64,000 nucleotides of DNA from Paramecium octaurelia (Eukaryota > Ciliophora > Oligohymenophorea > Peniculida > Parameciidae). The position numbers and the translations under genes are program-made. A model generated the notes under the pieces. The model had not been told where the DNA came from, ran no database searches, and worked only from the letters and a program-made list of their open reading frames with translations. The DNA is taken from contig CAJJDP010000006.1 of NCBI GenBank assembly GCA_905182995.1, forward strand, positions 773,502 to 837,501, read 5' to 3'. Every line of letters begins with the position of its first letter. Position 1 is the stretch's first letter. Shown here piece by piece: positions 30,654 through 42,676 of the stretch.

Positions 30654-33600
30654 ATGAAATTAATCATAACTCTTTTAATCAATCTGTTTGTACCATCATT
30701 GCAATAGTGCGGTATCTGATTTATATGAAATTTAGTTACTGTTCAACCAAATGTTACATATTACACCAGTTTGGGAGAAGTTTATAGATGGCAGGCAGAT
30801 TCATTAATAAAAGGAAGCGGACTAAATTATACTTTAACATAATCAAGTTTCATGGAATACCATCCAGCCTTTGCTTAAATTGCTCCAGAAAAAGACCATT
30901 AAGGAGGTAATAACATTCTAGATAAGTTAGTATAAAGTGTTGTCTATGCATTGAGGGCTTACGACATTGCAAGTACAGGAGCATGGACAAATCACTTCGC
31001 CTATTTAGAATTGGATTCTAGTAAAAGACAATATGACATATATTTTGCAATTGGGTAATATAAATGTTAAGAATTTAGATCTGTGATAGAAATGGACTAA
31101 ACTCCAAATTTTGATAAAAAGGTTTAGCTTACCAGGAGTGAATAATTAATAGATTGCTTCGACATAGAATATATTAACCCAGAATTGTGGATAGTGGACT
31201 GTGCAGAAAGAAGCTAAACAGATTAGCCAATGAAGAATTATTTGTATTTTGTGAATTAGAATGACAGTCCCGACACAGCATTTGCAAATAGATAGGAAGT
31301 TCCTAATCATCAATAGTACAAATCAATTAAAGGACGTAAGTTTTAATATCATGTATATTATAAAACAAATATGGGTGAAGAAAACGAGTTAGGAGCTCCA
31401 TAACCTAAGTAGCCAATTAGAATGCTACTAAGGGGTTAATAAGCCTTTAATTCAGAAAAGGGAACTTTGACTGTTCTAGATAACGATTGTTCAATTGATT
31501 TGTTGATGAGAAATGATGATGGCATCATAAAAGACACAGGAAATGTTCTGGACAAAACAAGAATCAGTACTGACGTCAAGAAAACTGTGAATTTTACATT
31601 GATAGATTTCAAGGTCATGCCTAATGGTCAAGTGTACATTTTGGATTAAACTGAAGGAATTTATGTTTATAAAGTGACTGAGGAAGGTGATTGGAAATAT
31701 GTTAAAACATTGCAATACAATGGAAAGGTTAAAGCTTATGCTTTTGATGTAAATAATAGATTGCTTGAAGATGGAAATTCTTACTTACATATAGCAATCG
31801 TATATGAATAAAATATAATGACTTATCTTAATGATAGGATGGAAAGAGGATTTAGATTGCCATTTACAGCTACTTATACAGCATAAGTTTCTCTAAGTCA
31901 ATAATACGTAGTGGTAGTCAATGAGTAAATTCTGTACCTCTATAACACGGAAAAAAATTACTTGCTACACAAAGAAATGTTAATATCTTCAAACTACCTT
32001 GTTAATCCCTATGCCCCTGATGTCGTCGTTGTATCTGAAACCATATCTCGAAGATACGAATTAAGTGATGGCTATTTAGAATGCTAGAATACAAATCTGA
32101 TTGAGAAAAACACACTAAAATTAGTAGCAACTGATGGGAACTCGATTTGTCAATCAATTATCAATTATTAAATTTTAACTTAGGATAATACTAAAGTGTT
32201 AGAATTAGGTCACAACCCTTTTCCATCTATGATCACTTTTCCTGCTTTACCTTTTAGTCTACAAGACTTGGCCTCAGGACCAAACCTTGATTATGTTACA
32301 CCAGACGTAGATCACGTAGATGTTGAAGTTACAGTTCATTTCTTGTGGGAATTAGAAGTTAAGGAAATTAAATGGTTTGATGCTGCGAGTGTGGTCTATG
32401 CTGATGTTCTTGTTGACCCTCATCATACATCTTCTAATAAATTTTATCTGTTTTTATAACATAAAAATAAGACAGCCATTATCTGGGATTGTTCTACAGT
32501 TAATTATAATGATAATCATTGCACATGTGAAAAATAGGATGAATTCACATTGCCGATCACATTAAACAGATTCAATTCTCAATTTGACTGGTATACATTT
32601 GATTCAGAAGCCTTAAACTTTTAATTTTAAGTTAGTGATTATGAGATCGAAATCTATCAATCATTCGATAATAGTCATTATAAAATAGCAAATATAACTT
32701 ACGAAGCTAAACCTGAAAATAGAATTACTTCATTTACATCCTTGAAATAAAATATCTTTATTGTTCTACAATATAAGAAAGAAATTGATGTAATTTCTGG
32801 AATAGTCCCAACTCTTTAAAAGTTCCCAATAGACGAAGATTTAATTAATTCTTATAATCTGAATTGCACATTCACTCCATTAAAAGTTTATGGGGATGTC
32901 TTTGTCAAGAGCGAATTCATATTCATAGTAACTGAGGATTGCGTAATCTTAGGGGATCAAAGGTATCATTTCACTCTTATCGATGCATTCCAATACAAAC
33001 AAGGTTCTTAGATTGAATTAGCCATTGGATAAAAAACATTTTACATCATCACATCTCTAGAAGGGGAAGATTCGATAAAGGAGTATAACTATGAAAACCT
33101 GAATGACATATATTTAATGAAATCCTTACCTCTCTATAATAGATACAAATTACAGTTGCCATTGACAATTGATTTTGTCTATGAAACAGGATTCTTGTTT
33201 ATTAGAGCCTTTGATAAGATCTTGAGTGAGACAGTATTTCTAATTTATGAATCTAATATTCTCTATAGAAATTCTTTGCATAAGGTTCTAAAAACCCATT
33301 TAAATATTCCAGATTCATAAGTAATCGAAACTGCTGCCTCAGGGTTTGATTAAATGTTTGTTTATTTTAATGATTTGAAGACATAACATTTAGTTGTTGT
33401 GTTAAGGGACTCACTAATGGAAATAAAGCCAACTCATCTTAGTGAATCTTACACAACAAATTTGAATGCCAGAGTAAGCATTCAGAATTCGTTATCGGAT
33501 ACTAAAGTGGCTGTGAGTTATCCCGTCAAATTCATCAATACATAATCAATAGTAAGACTCAATGAAACCATACTTAGTAAGAATCATTATGAATTTGATG

Positions 33601-35245
33601 CAGTAAACACTCTCCAATATATAAAATTAGAAAATAATGGGTGGTATTTAGGACATGTTACTAACTTTTAAATAGATTGTTTGTAATGCTAAAAAGGTGT
33701 AATAGAAATTAGGAATCCTTTTGAAGCAGCTAATTTGAGTAATGTTGAATTTGCTAGTCATAGCATCATAGATGGCTCAAAGTTTAAGGATACAGTAGTA
33801 TATTTATCTTCTCCAAAATCCTTAATATTCCAAAATGACGATGACACAATCAAATTCATTTCAAAAATTGATGTCGGATAATAGTGCTCCTCAATAACAA
33901 CTTACAATGAATTTATTGTAGTATCTTGCACTGATGATTAATCCTTGCAAATACTTTATGTTGCAAAATGTGATTTGTCGCAGTAAAAGTGCACTCCTAT
34001 CTAATCAACTACTTCAATTTAATTGAATCTTTAACAGGTCTCAAAAATTAAATATGTTAATTCAGTGTTGTATCTTCTAGATTCCAATTAAGAAAATCCT
34101 AAAGAGTATTAAGGAAGTCTACATGCTTATTAAATGTAATTAGAAGCCCAATGGAGTCTAAAAAATGAAAAGATCTTCGATGCTCAATATTTCGGATAAA
34201 AGACTGACTCTGATTTCTACATTTCAGATTTTGACATTGCATAATTCCAATAAGGCAATACTTAATACCAAAAGATTCTACTTTAAACAACTGGATAAAT
34301 TACCTATTTCATTTAAATTTATTTAGATAATGGACTGATAAAGGATAATCACAAAGACTCATTCTCTTTAACAAATACTTTAAATGAAAATTTCGCTGTC
34401 AAGTCTAATACTAAATTCTATTAAATTAGAGTGCTATCCATATCTACCTAAACCAATCTACTCAACATCACCACTCTAATAACAACTAACAATGTGGCTC
34501 AATACGGAGTAACCTTTTCCTATGACATAACAAATCCTTTGAATTAAGGATCACCTGTCAAAAGTACCATAATGATTCCTTTCATTCTTAACTAATACGG
34601 AGTTTATTAAGCACTAAACAAACTAACTGTCAGCCAAGAATATGCTTTGGTTCCTTATACAAATTACACTCATTTGCTCATAAGTGTTTACAAATTACCC
34701 TAATTAACTGCAGTTACAAGTACAAATACAACAGTGATCACTATGAATGGAGCCACCTTGGAAGCCTTGGAAAGTACTTCCAGAAAGTTTGCTCTTGTAT
34801 TGTAGCAAGATCCTATTTCTAAGAGTGTAATATTTTCTTGTTATATTTAAGCCTGCCGCGTATTAAAATATTATTAAAAGTGAAAAAACTTAAAATTATG
34901 TGTTAATGAAATATCCAATCTATGATTTTGCAAGATTAGCCATTTAAAATGGAGTTTAAATAAAAAGCTAGCCAGTATATTTGAAGGCATAAAATGATTA
35001 TAGTTTTGCAAATGGACTTTTAGAAATAATTAATAATTCAGCACCTCCTAAACCAGATGACGATGACAAAAGCAGGTATATATCATAATAATTATCAAAG
35101 TTCTCTACTTTGGCTTTGGATACTTTTAAGTGTGGTGGGATCCTTAGCATTAATTGGTGTAATTGGATATTTTGTTTACACAAAAATTATTAAAAGACCT
35201 ATCTAGGTAACAGATAGCGCTAAGGTTTCCTTAATGCAATAATGA
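30654..35245 (+). CDS. Large type I membrane protein, beta-propeller-like ectodomain (first of pair)
   Basis: 1,505 residues with three introns (24 nt near the start, 25 nt at about 34829-34853, 25 nt before the membrane helix). Signal peptide MKLIITLLINLFVPSLQQC, then a very long ectodomain rich in Asn and aromatic residues. It has propeller-like strand units such as VMPNGQVYILDQTEGIYVYK and paired Cys suggesting disulfides. An acidic linker (KPDDDD) leads to a single membrane helix (VVGSLALIGVIGYFVY) and a short basic tail (TKIIKRPIQV). It is clearly homologous to the gene at 36407-40682: same order, same PNG-x-VYILD / PNG-x-IFILD unit, same acidic linker, same intron before the helix. No described family is recognised. 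Cell-surface or vesicle-lumen location is inferred. Confidence 0.8.
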
Positions 35246-35444
35246 AAATATTAATTTTAAATTAAATTCAAGTTATCAATAGATATTAATTTAAATATTT
35301 GACTATCTTTACCCAACAAGATAAGGTGTTGGCTATATTTCTTGAATACTCATAAAATGGATTATTTAACTATCAAAGATATTGAAGAAATCAATTTTTA
35401 GAGATATAAATTTAAATTTTAATTTATTAATATTTTATATATTG

Positions 35445-36381
35445 ATGAGAGCATTTATTAAAACTTCATACTTTAATTAACCAAAATAAACTAAACATCC
35501 AAAAAAGCCAGACCCTTAAAAAGTTAATAAAGGCTTAGAAAAGCTGGAAAATTATTATTTGAGAAATCTAGCAAGTGCATATTAACCTTTGATGATAAAC
35601 ATGATTGAATAAATGAAAAGAGAATTTCAGATCATAGAACTAGTATTGATTAATTTTAGTATAAGTTTAGCAAAAAAGTTAATCAGAGAAACGTAAAGGA
35701 GATTTTTTTGGCGTGGAAAATACAAAGTCAATAGCCTCAACCATATAAATTACAATTACCATACAGTCCACCAAAAAAGGATTTGAATCATAAAAGTGTA
35801 AGCAAGAAATCAGCACAATCCAAAACTCCCAGAAATGAAGTTAAGTTTGTAACACCAGGGAGAGAATCCTCAAAAAGTGTTCTTTCAACTATCACAAAAG
35901 AGGATGATTTGCATTCGAATAAAATAGCTGATAATTTTAGATTAAGACAATATTGGAATAAATTTAAGTTATTTGCTAATTTTCAAAAGCACTTGGCATT
36001 CAAATCCAAGCATTTTAGAAATTTCTGCATCATTAGAAAGTATTTTTACAGGCTATAAGCCATCTTATATTTAAGAAAATTGAGACTGCAAGGTAATTCG
36101 GTTAAATATTTTATTTAGAATATTAAAAATCAAAAAACTTCTATATTTTAAGGTTCTCCTTCTCAAAATGGTATGAATATGGGCAAAAGAAAAAGAGATG
36201 CCAATTCATTTTGTAGATATTGGAACAAAGATAAAAATTGTTGTTAATGAGGAAAGGACTCAAAGGTTTACATTTGCATGCAAAATAAAAATAATAATTA
36301 TAATCTACATAAATATCCCATAATTCATAAATTTAATCGTAATAACAGAAGAAGATAAAACTTATTCCTAAGAAAAATTGA
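35445..36381 (+). CDS. Sfi1-like helical repeat protein (tentative)
   Basis: 295 residues after removing a 23-nt intron (GTATTG...ATAAG) and a 26-nt intron (GTAATT...TTTAG). The C-terminal half is very basic and aromatic, with units like RQYWNKFKLFANF, FRNFCIIRKYFYRL and LRFSFSKWYEYGQ, spaced about every 23-35 residues. That recalls Sfi1 repeats (hydrophobic-x-x-x-F/L-x-x-W), which form a long helix binding centrins. Ciliates have many Sfi1-like proteins in basal bodies and contractile networks. The N-terminus is Pro/Lys rich (QPKQTKHPKKPDP). The Sfi1 call is inference from repeat pattern. Only 25 bp separate its stop from the next ATG. Confidence 0.6.
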
Positions 36382-36406
36382 AAATACTATATATTATTTA
36401 TTAAAT

Positions 36407-39400
36407 ATGATGATATACAGAATAATTACCATTCTTCAATTATTTCTTTTGACCCTCCAAGAATGCTGTATGAAATCGCTTATAATTAGAAAAATTAAAG
36501 AGTGAATACTCAATTTACGCAAGCGTTGAAGAATTATATGAATGGAACATCAGAGAAGCATTTTTTTCTGGAGAAGATTTAGTTTTTTCTTTGGGAGAAA
36601 AACCATCAAAATACTTCGAAGTCAGATAACCATTGTCCTAATTGGGGCCTTCAATAATGCATAAGACATGTTATTATAGAATTTAATAGATTTAGTTGGT
36701 GACACAATCATATCCTTAAAGCCATATGTCAATCAATTGACGGGTGCCTGGTTGAATAGTTTCGTATTTATAGAATAGGATAATACATCTGTTGATATCT
36801 TCTATTCGATAGGGTATTATGACTATTTTACAATAGACAACCAACTGAGAATAACCAAGTTCCTTAATTTGACAATTACATATCTGTGCAAAAAAAAGAT
36901 GCCAATTTTAGATGTTCTGACGTTGACTTTCTTTCTTAAACTAAATTTATAGTTGATTGTAAAAGCTTAGATAAAAATTACTTCGTCGAAGTGGATACAA
37001 CAGAGAAGGTAACATTTATTGAAAACACTTAAAAATTTGATGCGCCATCAATTCGATAATTATTGGTGCATACTTTTGAATACGTCACAGGCTCTTAATA
37101 ATTTATCATAAGAGGCCAATACTAGGAAAGTAAAGGGTCCCTTGTGGAAGTTTTTCAAGTCAAAGATGGTAATATTACTGTAGAGCCATGGTTGACACTT
37201 GATTCTGAAAGTTTGGCGACATTATTAAATTAATAGTAAACCTTTAAATTTGTACTTCTCGATATGCAAGTAGAACCTAACGGAGACATATTTATTTTGG
37301 ACTCCTTCAACGGAATATACGTCCTCAAGATCTTATAGTCTCAGAAATGGTTAGTTAAAGAATGGTCTAGATTGAATTTTGGAGAGTAAGTCTATGCCTT
37401 CGATTTTAATTACTTATTCACTTAAGATGGCTAAATCGCTTAGTTGGTGTTGGTCTATGAAGATAGAATTTAATATTTTTAAAACAACCAGCCAAAAGGA
37501 ATATTACAATTACCAGGAAAAGTAGAAGGTGTTAGTATTCAAGTTGAAATCAGTTAAAAATACATAGTTTTGAAATATCAAGAAAAAATATTCATTTATG
37601 ATTCCAAAGAGTTGCTCTACTCCTTCTTTGAAGATGTTGTCGATATTATTATTATTAATCCTTATGAACCTGATCTTATTGGAGTCAATTTTGTAGCAAC
37701 TCATAGATTTTTAATTAATGATGGAATTCTTAGACTGTATCAATAAGATTCCAAAACAGATTAATTGTATCAAACCAAAATAATAGCATAATCAAAAAAT
37801 TCAGGCACTCAATGCAGTATTGATTTAAAAATTCAAATTGTGTATTCAAGTGACACACAACTTTATGAAACAGGATATAATGCTCTTCCTTAAGCACTTA
37901 CTATTCCTTCTGATCCTTTTAATGTTGATCTATTGGCGATAGGACCAGATATATCATATACGCCAGTGGATGCAACTGCCTCTGATAGTATTGTTATTGA
38001 CATTCAAGAGATCTGGCAATTAAATATTAAAATACAATAGGAACATGTAGTGTTCACTGATATTTAAGTGGTGGATGTGGACAAATTTTATCTATTATAA
38101 TAATTGGAATCAAAGGAAGCTTATATCTACGAATGCTAACATGATCAATTAAAAAATGTTGAAGCTGAATGTAATTTACTCAAATAAGTGTCATTCTAAA
38201 GCATTCTAACCAAAACCACTTTTCATTGGTGGTTTGAGACAAAGAAGATTTTCTTTGTTATTTAAGAATCAGAAAAGTAAATTCATTTATATGGTTTGGA
38301 TAAAGAAACCAAATAGTTTGCTGAGTATGATAAACTTACATTGGAGGAGAAGATATAATCATTTAATGTACTTTATAATAAAATGTTTGTAGTGATTCAA
38401 AATAAGATTTTAGTTTATGATTAATTTATCCCTTTTAATTTAGCTTATACTATTTCTGATATTGTGCAACCACTTAATGTATTTGGAAATCGATTAATTG
38501 ATTTGATCTTTATCCAAACTTCCAGTTAAGTTATTATTGGCAATCTAGCTCTATTATCAAATGGTGGAGCATTTACTACAATTACAACAATAGCCACAAT
38601 TCCAGACTCATAGCTTAAAATTGCTATTGGTAAACACTATTTTTACTTAATATAAAATTCTGCAACATAATTTCAAATAGATGAATACAATTACAAGCAT
38701 TTATAAGTTATTTACAAAACCAAGACTCTCCCATTATATAATTATAAAGTACAAGATTCCATTGTAGCTGATTCTTGTGAGGAATCGGGATGGCTTTTTG
38801 TGAGATGTTAAGATGATAAATAAACAGTGATTTTAATTTATGAACCAGGAGTCTTATCTCATCAATCTTTAAAAAAAGTAATAAAACTTGAAGGTAAAGT
38901 GGATACATCTGTAGAAGTAGATGGAGGACTATAAATGTTTTTGCATTTTTAATAAAAAGTCTATTCAGTTTTATAAGATTCCTTACTCTCAGTAAAGAGT
39001 AAGATACATTCAGATAATTATTTGAATAAGTTAGTGACTGGTGTAAAGGCATCCAATGGTTATTCAACCAAGAATATTTATAAATAAATATCTGTTTTAG
39101 ACACTCACAGTTAACCTATATTCGAAAACTCGCAAAATTAGAACTTCAAAGTGAAAAAAGGCAGTGAATCTGCATCTTTGACAATAGATACCAAACTATA
39201 TACAGGTCAAATAACTCAGATATCAATTGATTGCAAATCATGTTCATAGGCAAAATTATAGCCATAGATAACTAATGTTAGTGATGGTTCGAATTTATTC
39301 TATAATTTCATTGATGGATTGATCTATGATGCTCATTATGGAGTTTTTTTAACATCCAAATAATTAGTGTTTGCCAAAAGAAATGGATAATTTGAGAGAG

Positions 39401-40682
39401 TATTCACCTTGGGTCTTTCGATTTTGGAATAAGCAGATGGATTATACATTTCTGAAGATAGAAAATACCTTGTTGTTTCAGTCCTTGCTGCTAATCCATA
39501 AATCTTAATTGTAGATTGTGGTACTGATTTGGAATGTAATGTTGTTTCAAAAATTGCAGTTCCTAATGCAAAAAGAATCAGTGGTGTCTAATTATTCAAT
39601 AACAATCATTTATTTATTTTAGATAGCAATCCCCAAGATTTCACACAGTTTGAATCCTCAATTCAGGCTTATTACATAAATGCTGATAAAACTCTTACTC
39701 TATCAAGAAGCATCAATGCTCAGCTATTAAATTTAGATTCATTGAAAATTGCTAGTTTCTAAGTGATTAAACACAATTAGTTTTACACCGTAATTTTCAC
39801 AGATCTAAATTTTGGTTTAAGATTCAATCACTTCAAATTGGTAGAGTTTAGTTATATACCTAATATAGAGCATTTTGAATTAAGAAATTATTAGAATGAT
39901 CAATTTTATGTGCATGAAAACACAGAATTCTAAACGATTAAGCTGATCTCATCTGAGATGTAAGGAACTCTTTAAACATTTAATTTGTTGGTTCAAACTA
40001 ACAATGTTGCATAATATATCTTTAGTATTCCTTTTGAGATCGGAAATCTTCCAGATTTAATATTGGATAAAATTATATTAAAATTTGTGTTGACTCCTTT
40101 TGGATCATGGACAGCTGTAAATAAGGTTGCAACTTATTTGAATTATGTCTTAGTACCTTATAGACAAGGACAGGATGCAATATTGGTGATGTACGAATTA
40201 GTTGATAGCAATGCTACTAAGACTATTACTAGTCATTATGCCTTATATGAGAATTATAAGGGTACTTTATCAAGCTAAATTGTATTGACGGTTGAAGTAG
40301 AAGATAATGGCACATATTTCTTTGCAAATTTAAAATATGATGAGACAAGAGGCATCCATAATTTAATAAAATATCAATATAAATAAAACTCCATTATCAA
40401 TTTTGAGACTCTTACATCAGTCGAAGAATAGCCGATTACAATTACCGTAAGTAATTATTACGGAAAAGCTTCAGGAGTTGTGAATTTAGTTTATGTAGAT
40501 GATAATGATGATGATGATGATAATGAATCAGAGTAAATCTATCTAATTATAATTTTAGTCATTCTTGGATTTGGATTTTAGTTGGAGTCTTGGGTGGCAT
40601 TATCATACTTTTGGTTACATTGTGTTTATTCTTATATTTCTGGAACCGTAGAAATAAAAAATCTGTGGTTTTATTAGCATGA
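36407..40682 (+). CDS. Large type I membrane protein, beta-propeller-like ectodomain (second of pair)
   Basis: 1,391 residues. What first look like frameshifts near 36680 and 36890 are resolved by normal introns (26 nt each, GTTATT...ATTTAG and GTGCAA...TTTTAG). With the 22-nt intron after the signal peptide and the 26-nt intron before the membrane helix, the frame closes exactly. Signal peptide MMIYRIITILQLFLLTL. The ectodomain contains VEPNGDIFILDSFNGIYVLK, matching the equivalent unit of the first gene. An Asp-rich linker (DDNDDDDDNESE) precedes the helix ILVGVLGGIIILLVTLC and a short basic tail. It is a paralogue of 30654-35245, well diverged. Function unknown. Confidence 0.8.
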
Positions 40683-40723
40683 TAGGCTAAATATATTTAC
40701 ATAATATAGCAATAATAAATTAA

Positions 40724-42238
40724 TCAATTATCAATGCTTGCATCTGTTTTAAATCGATCCTTGTTCCTCAAATCATAAGCAGACTTACAAGAACTAATTT
40801 TAAGAGACTTCATAGCATTAAATCTAACATTCAACTTAAACTTCTTCATCAGAATCTCTTTCATCTATTTATTCATGGGTGAAACTCTTTAAGTGTAATA
40901 CGAAGGAGATCGAGTAGTTTTTACGTTCTTTTCTTTTGAGAAATATAAGTCCTCTGAGATAGACTACTATTAATTAATAGAATTCGGCTAGGCTTTCTTT
41001 TTATTAAACTTCGTTATGTCAAAATAACTTAAGTATTTAGGTTGATTCGATCTAACCTCGTTATTCCGAGGAGACTTAATGACAAACATGTCCTAAATCA
41101 GCCTTCTTTCAACTGGTTAGTACAGTGGTTACACATTAGCCTGTCCTTTCTTCACTTCCTCTTTTCTTCTTTCAAGATAAGAAGTCATCAACTTTGCCTT
41201 TTCTATTAATACTTTAACAATTTCTGGAGCATTTTTTCTGGCAATGTTGAAATCTTCATAATCCATTAAATATGCTATTGTATTGTCCAATATTTTGCAC
41301 CCATATTGTCTCGTAGTCAGGCCCTCTAGGATCTCCTCATGACCAATAAAAGAATTGTCAGAAACTTAGTATAAGGGCAATTATTATTATTTAATTTCAA
41401 CCCTTCCTTTTAGAATCAATATAAAAAATTTAACTTGTTCTCCTTCCTTCCATAACCATTATTAGGGAGAGAAGTCAGTTTTGTGAAAAAATTGTATGAA
41501 TTTAGATATTTACATTTTCCCTATACAAGGAAATACTGTAACAAAGTAATCTAGAGTCTAATTCATCTCCAGAACTGATTTCTCGCATGAGATCTTAAAA
41601 TCCTTTTTACACATGCTAATCAGATAGATTTGATCAGATGTGACTAAGATACTAGCAGTCCTTGGTTTATCTGAAATTAGAGCTACATCTCCGAATGATT
41701 ATCCAGAGTAAAACTGGAACACCTTCTTAAACATACATACATTATCTTTGAAATACAAATTTGAGTTCTACTATGCTAATTGTGCTTCTATCTAAATTTA
41801 TTTTGAAGGTTTCTTATTTCTCCAAAACATTTCAAAATCAAAAGGTAATTTGGCTTAACCTATCTCTTCTCTCTCTGCTTCTATTTCACTCTCAGCTCTT
41901 GGTACCAGTACTGCAACTTCCCCTTTGAGAATAACATAAACCTTATCGCCTATGTCCCCATAGTGAAATATGATGTCTCCCTATTTGTACTGTTCAAATT
42001 CAAAGTATTGTCCTGATTGTATACAAAACTCTTCAAGCTTCGTTCTTTCAGGACAATTACGTTTCATGAATTCCAAACTGGCCAAACCTGGAGCAATCTA
42101 TTCTAATGAATGATCTTCAGTCAATTTTCCATATTTAGAGTAGTATTGTAGAGTCAATCTCAGATTGGCTTCATTTTTTCTCCTTTGTGTTGTCATTTCA
42201 TTTTAACCTTATTATCCCTTTCCAAATACAGTTGACAT
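40724..42238 (-). CDS. Protein with two cyclic-nucleotide-binding-type domains
   Basis: Intronless, 504 residues. The first cNMP-binding-like domain starts near residue 80: EQYKQGDIIFHYGDIGDKVYVILKGEVAVLVP is a clear CNB beta-roll. It is then interrupted by about 60 charged residues (113-175) before resuming at FYSGQSFGDVALISDKPRTASI, whose GDVAL and PRTASI correspond to the phosphate-binding cassette (usual FGE-x-AL...RxA). The second domain (LWKEGEQVKFFILILKGRVEI, then GHEEIL) has a degenerate cassette. No kinase or channel domain is attached, so it resembles soluble CNB-domain proteins (CNBD2-like or orphan PKA-R-like). Asp replaces the usual cassette Glu, so ligand binding is uncertain. 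Its stop lies 41 bp from the convergent membrane-protein stop. Confidence 0.88.
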
Positions 42239-42676
42239 TAATTATTTATAAAACTTCAATTATCACATTTTTAATATCGGATCATTTTTATATATATTTA
42301 AGCTAATAAGTACCCAAGGTAAGAGAAACGATACAAACTTCATCCCTCTTTCAATTTCAATAGTAATCAATCTTGTCAATATATATTTATAAAAATTACT
42401 TATTGATTATGATGTTGTTATACTGAATGAGAGTTATAATTATTTGGACATCTAAAATTTAATGTCAATTAATATAAATAATAATCATTTAAGTCTTCAA
42501 TTTCACGTCTGGTCAATAGAATATCCTTTCAATTTTCTTCTTTAAACTCCACTTGATTATAGAAGCGTTGTTATTAAAATCAATTAATTTTTATGAAAAA
42601 TTTAAAAAATTAAGATTGATTAGTTAATTATTTCAATTAGGATTTAGCTTATAATATAATTAAATATTGTATTTAG
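42239..42676. other. Intergenic between divergent genes
   Basis: AT-rich spacer between two divergently transcribed genes; no element can be named. Confidence 0.55.

Noticed and set aside
31436-31715. Minus-strand open frames inside the first large membrane-protein gene
   Set aside because: They lie opposite the continuous sense frame and have no independent coding features.
34820-34900. In-frame TGA near the end of the first large membrane-protein gene
   Set aside because: A 25-nt intron (GTAATA...TTTAAG) removes the conflict and joins the frame to the linker and membrane helix.
36407-36950. Apparent frameshifts early in the second large membrane-protein gene
   Set aside because: Two ordinary 26-nt introns (GTTATT...ATTTAG and GTGCAA...TTTTAG) restore a single frame whose total length is an exact multiple of three, so no frameshift is needed.
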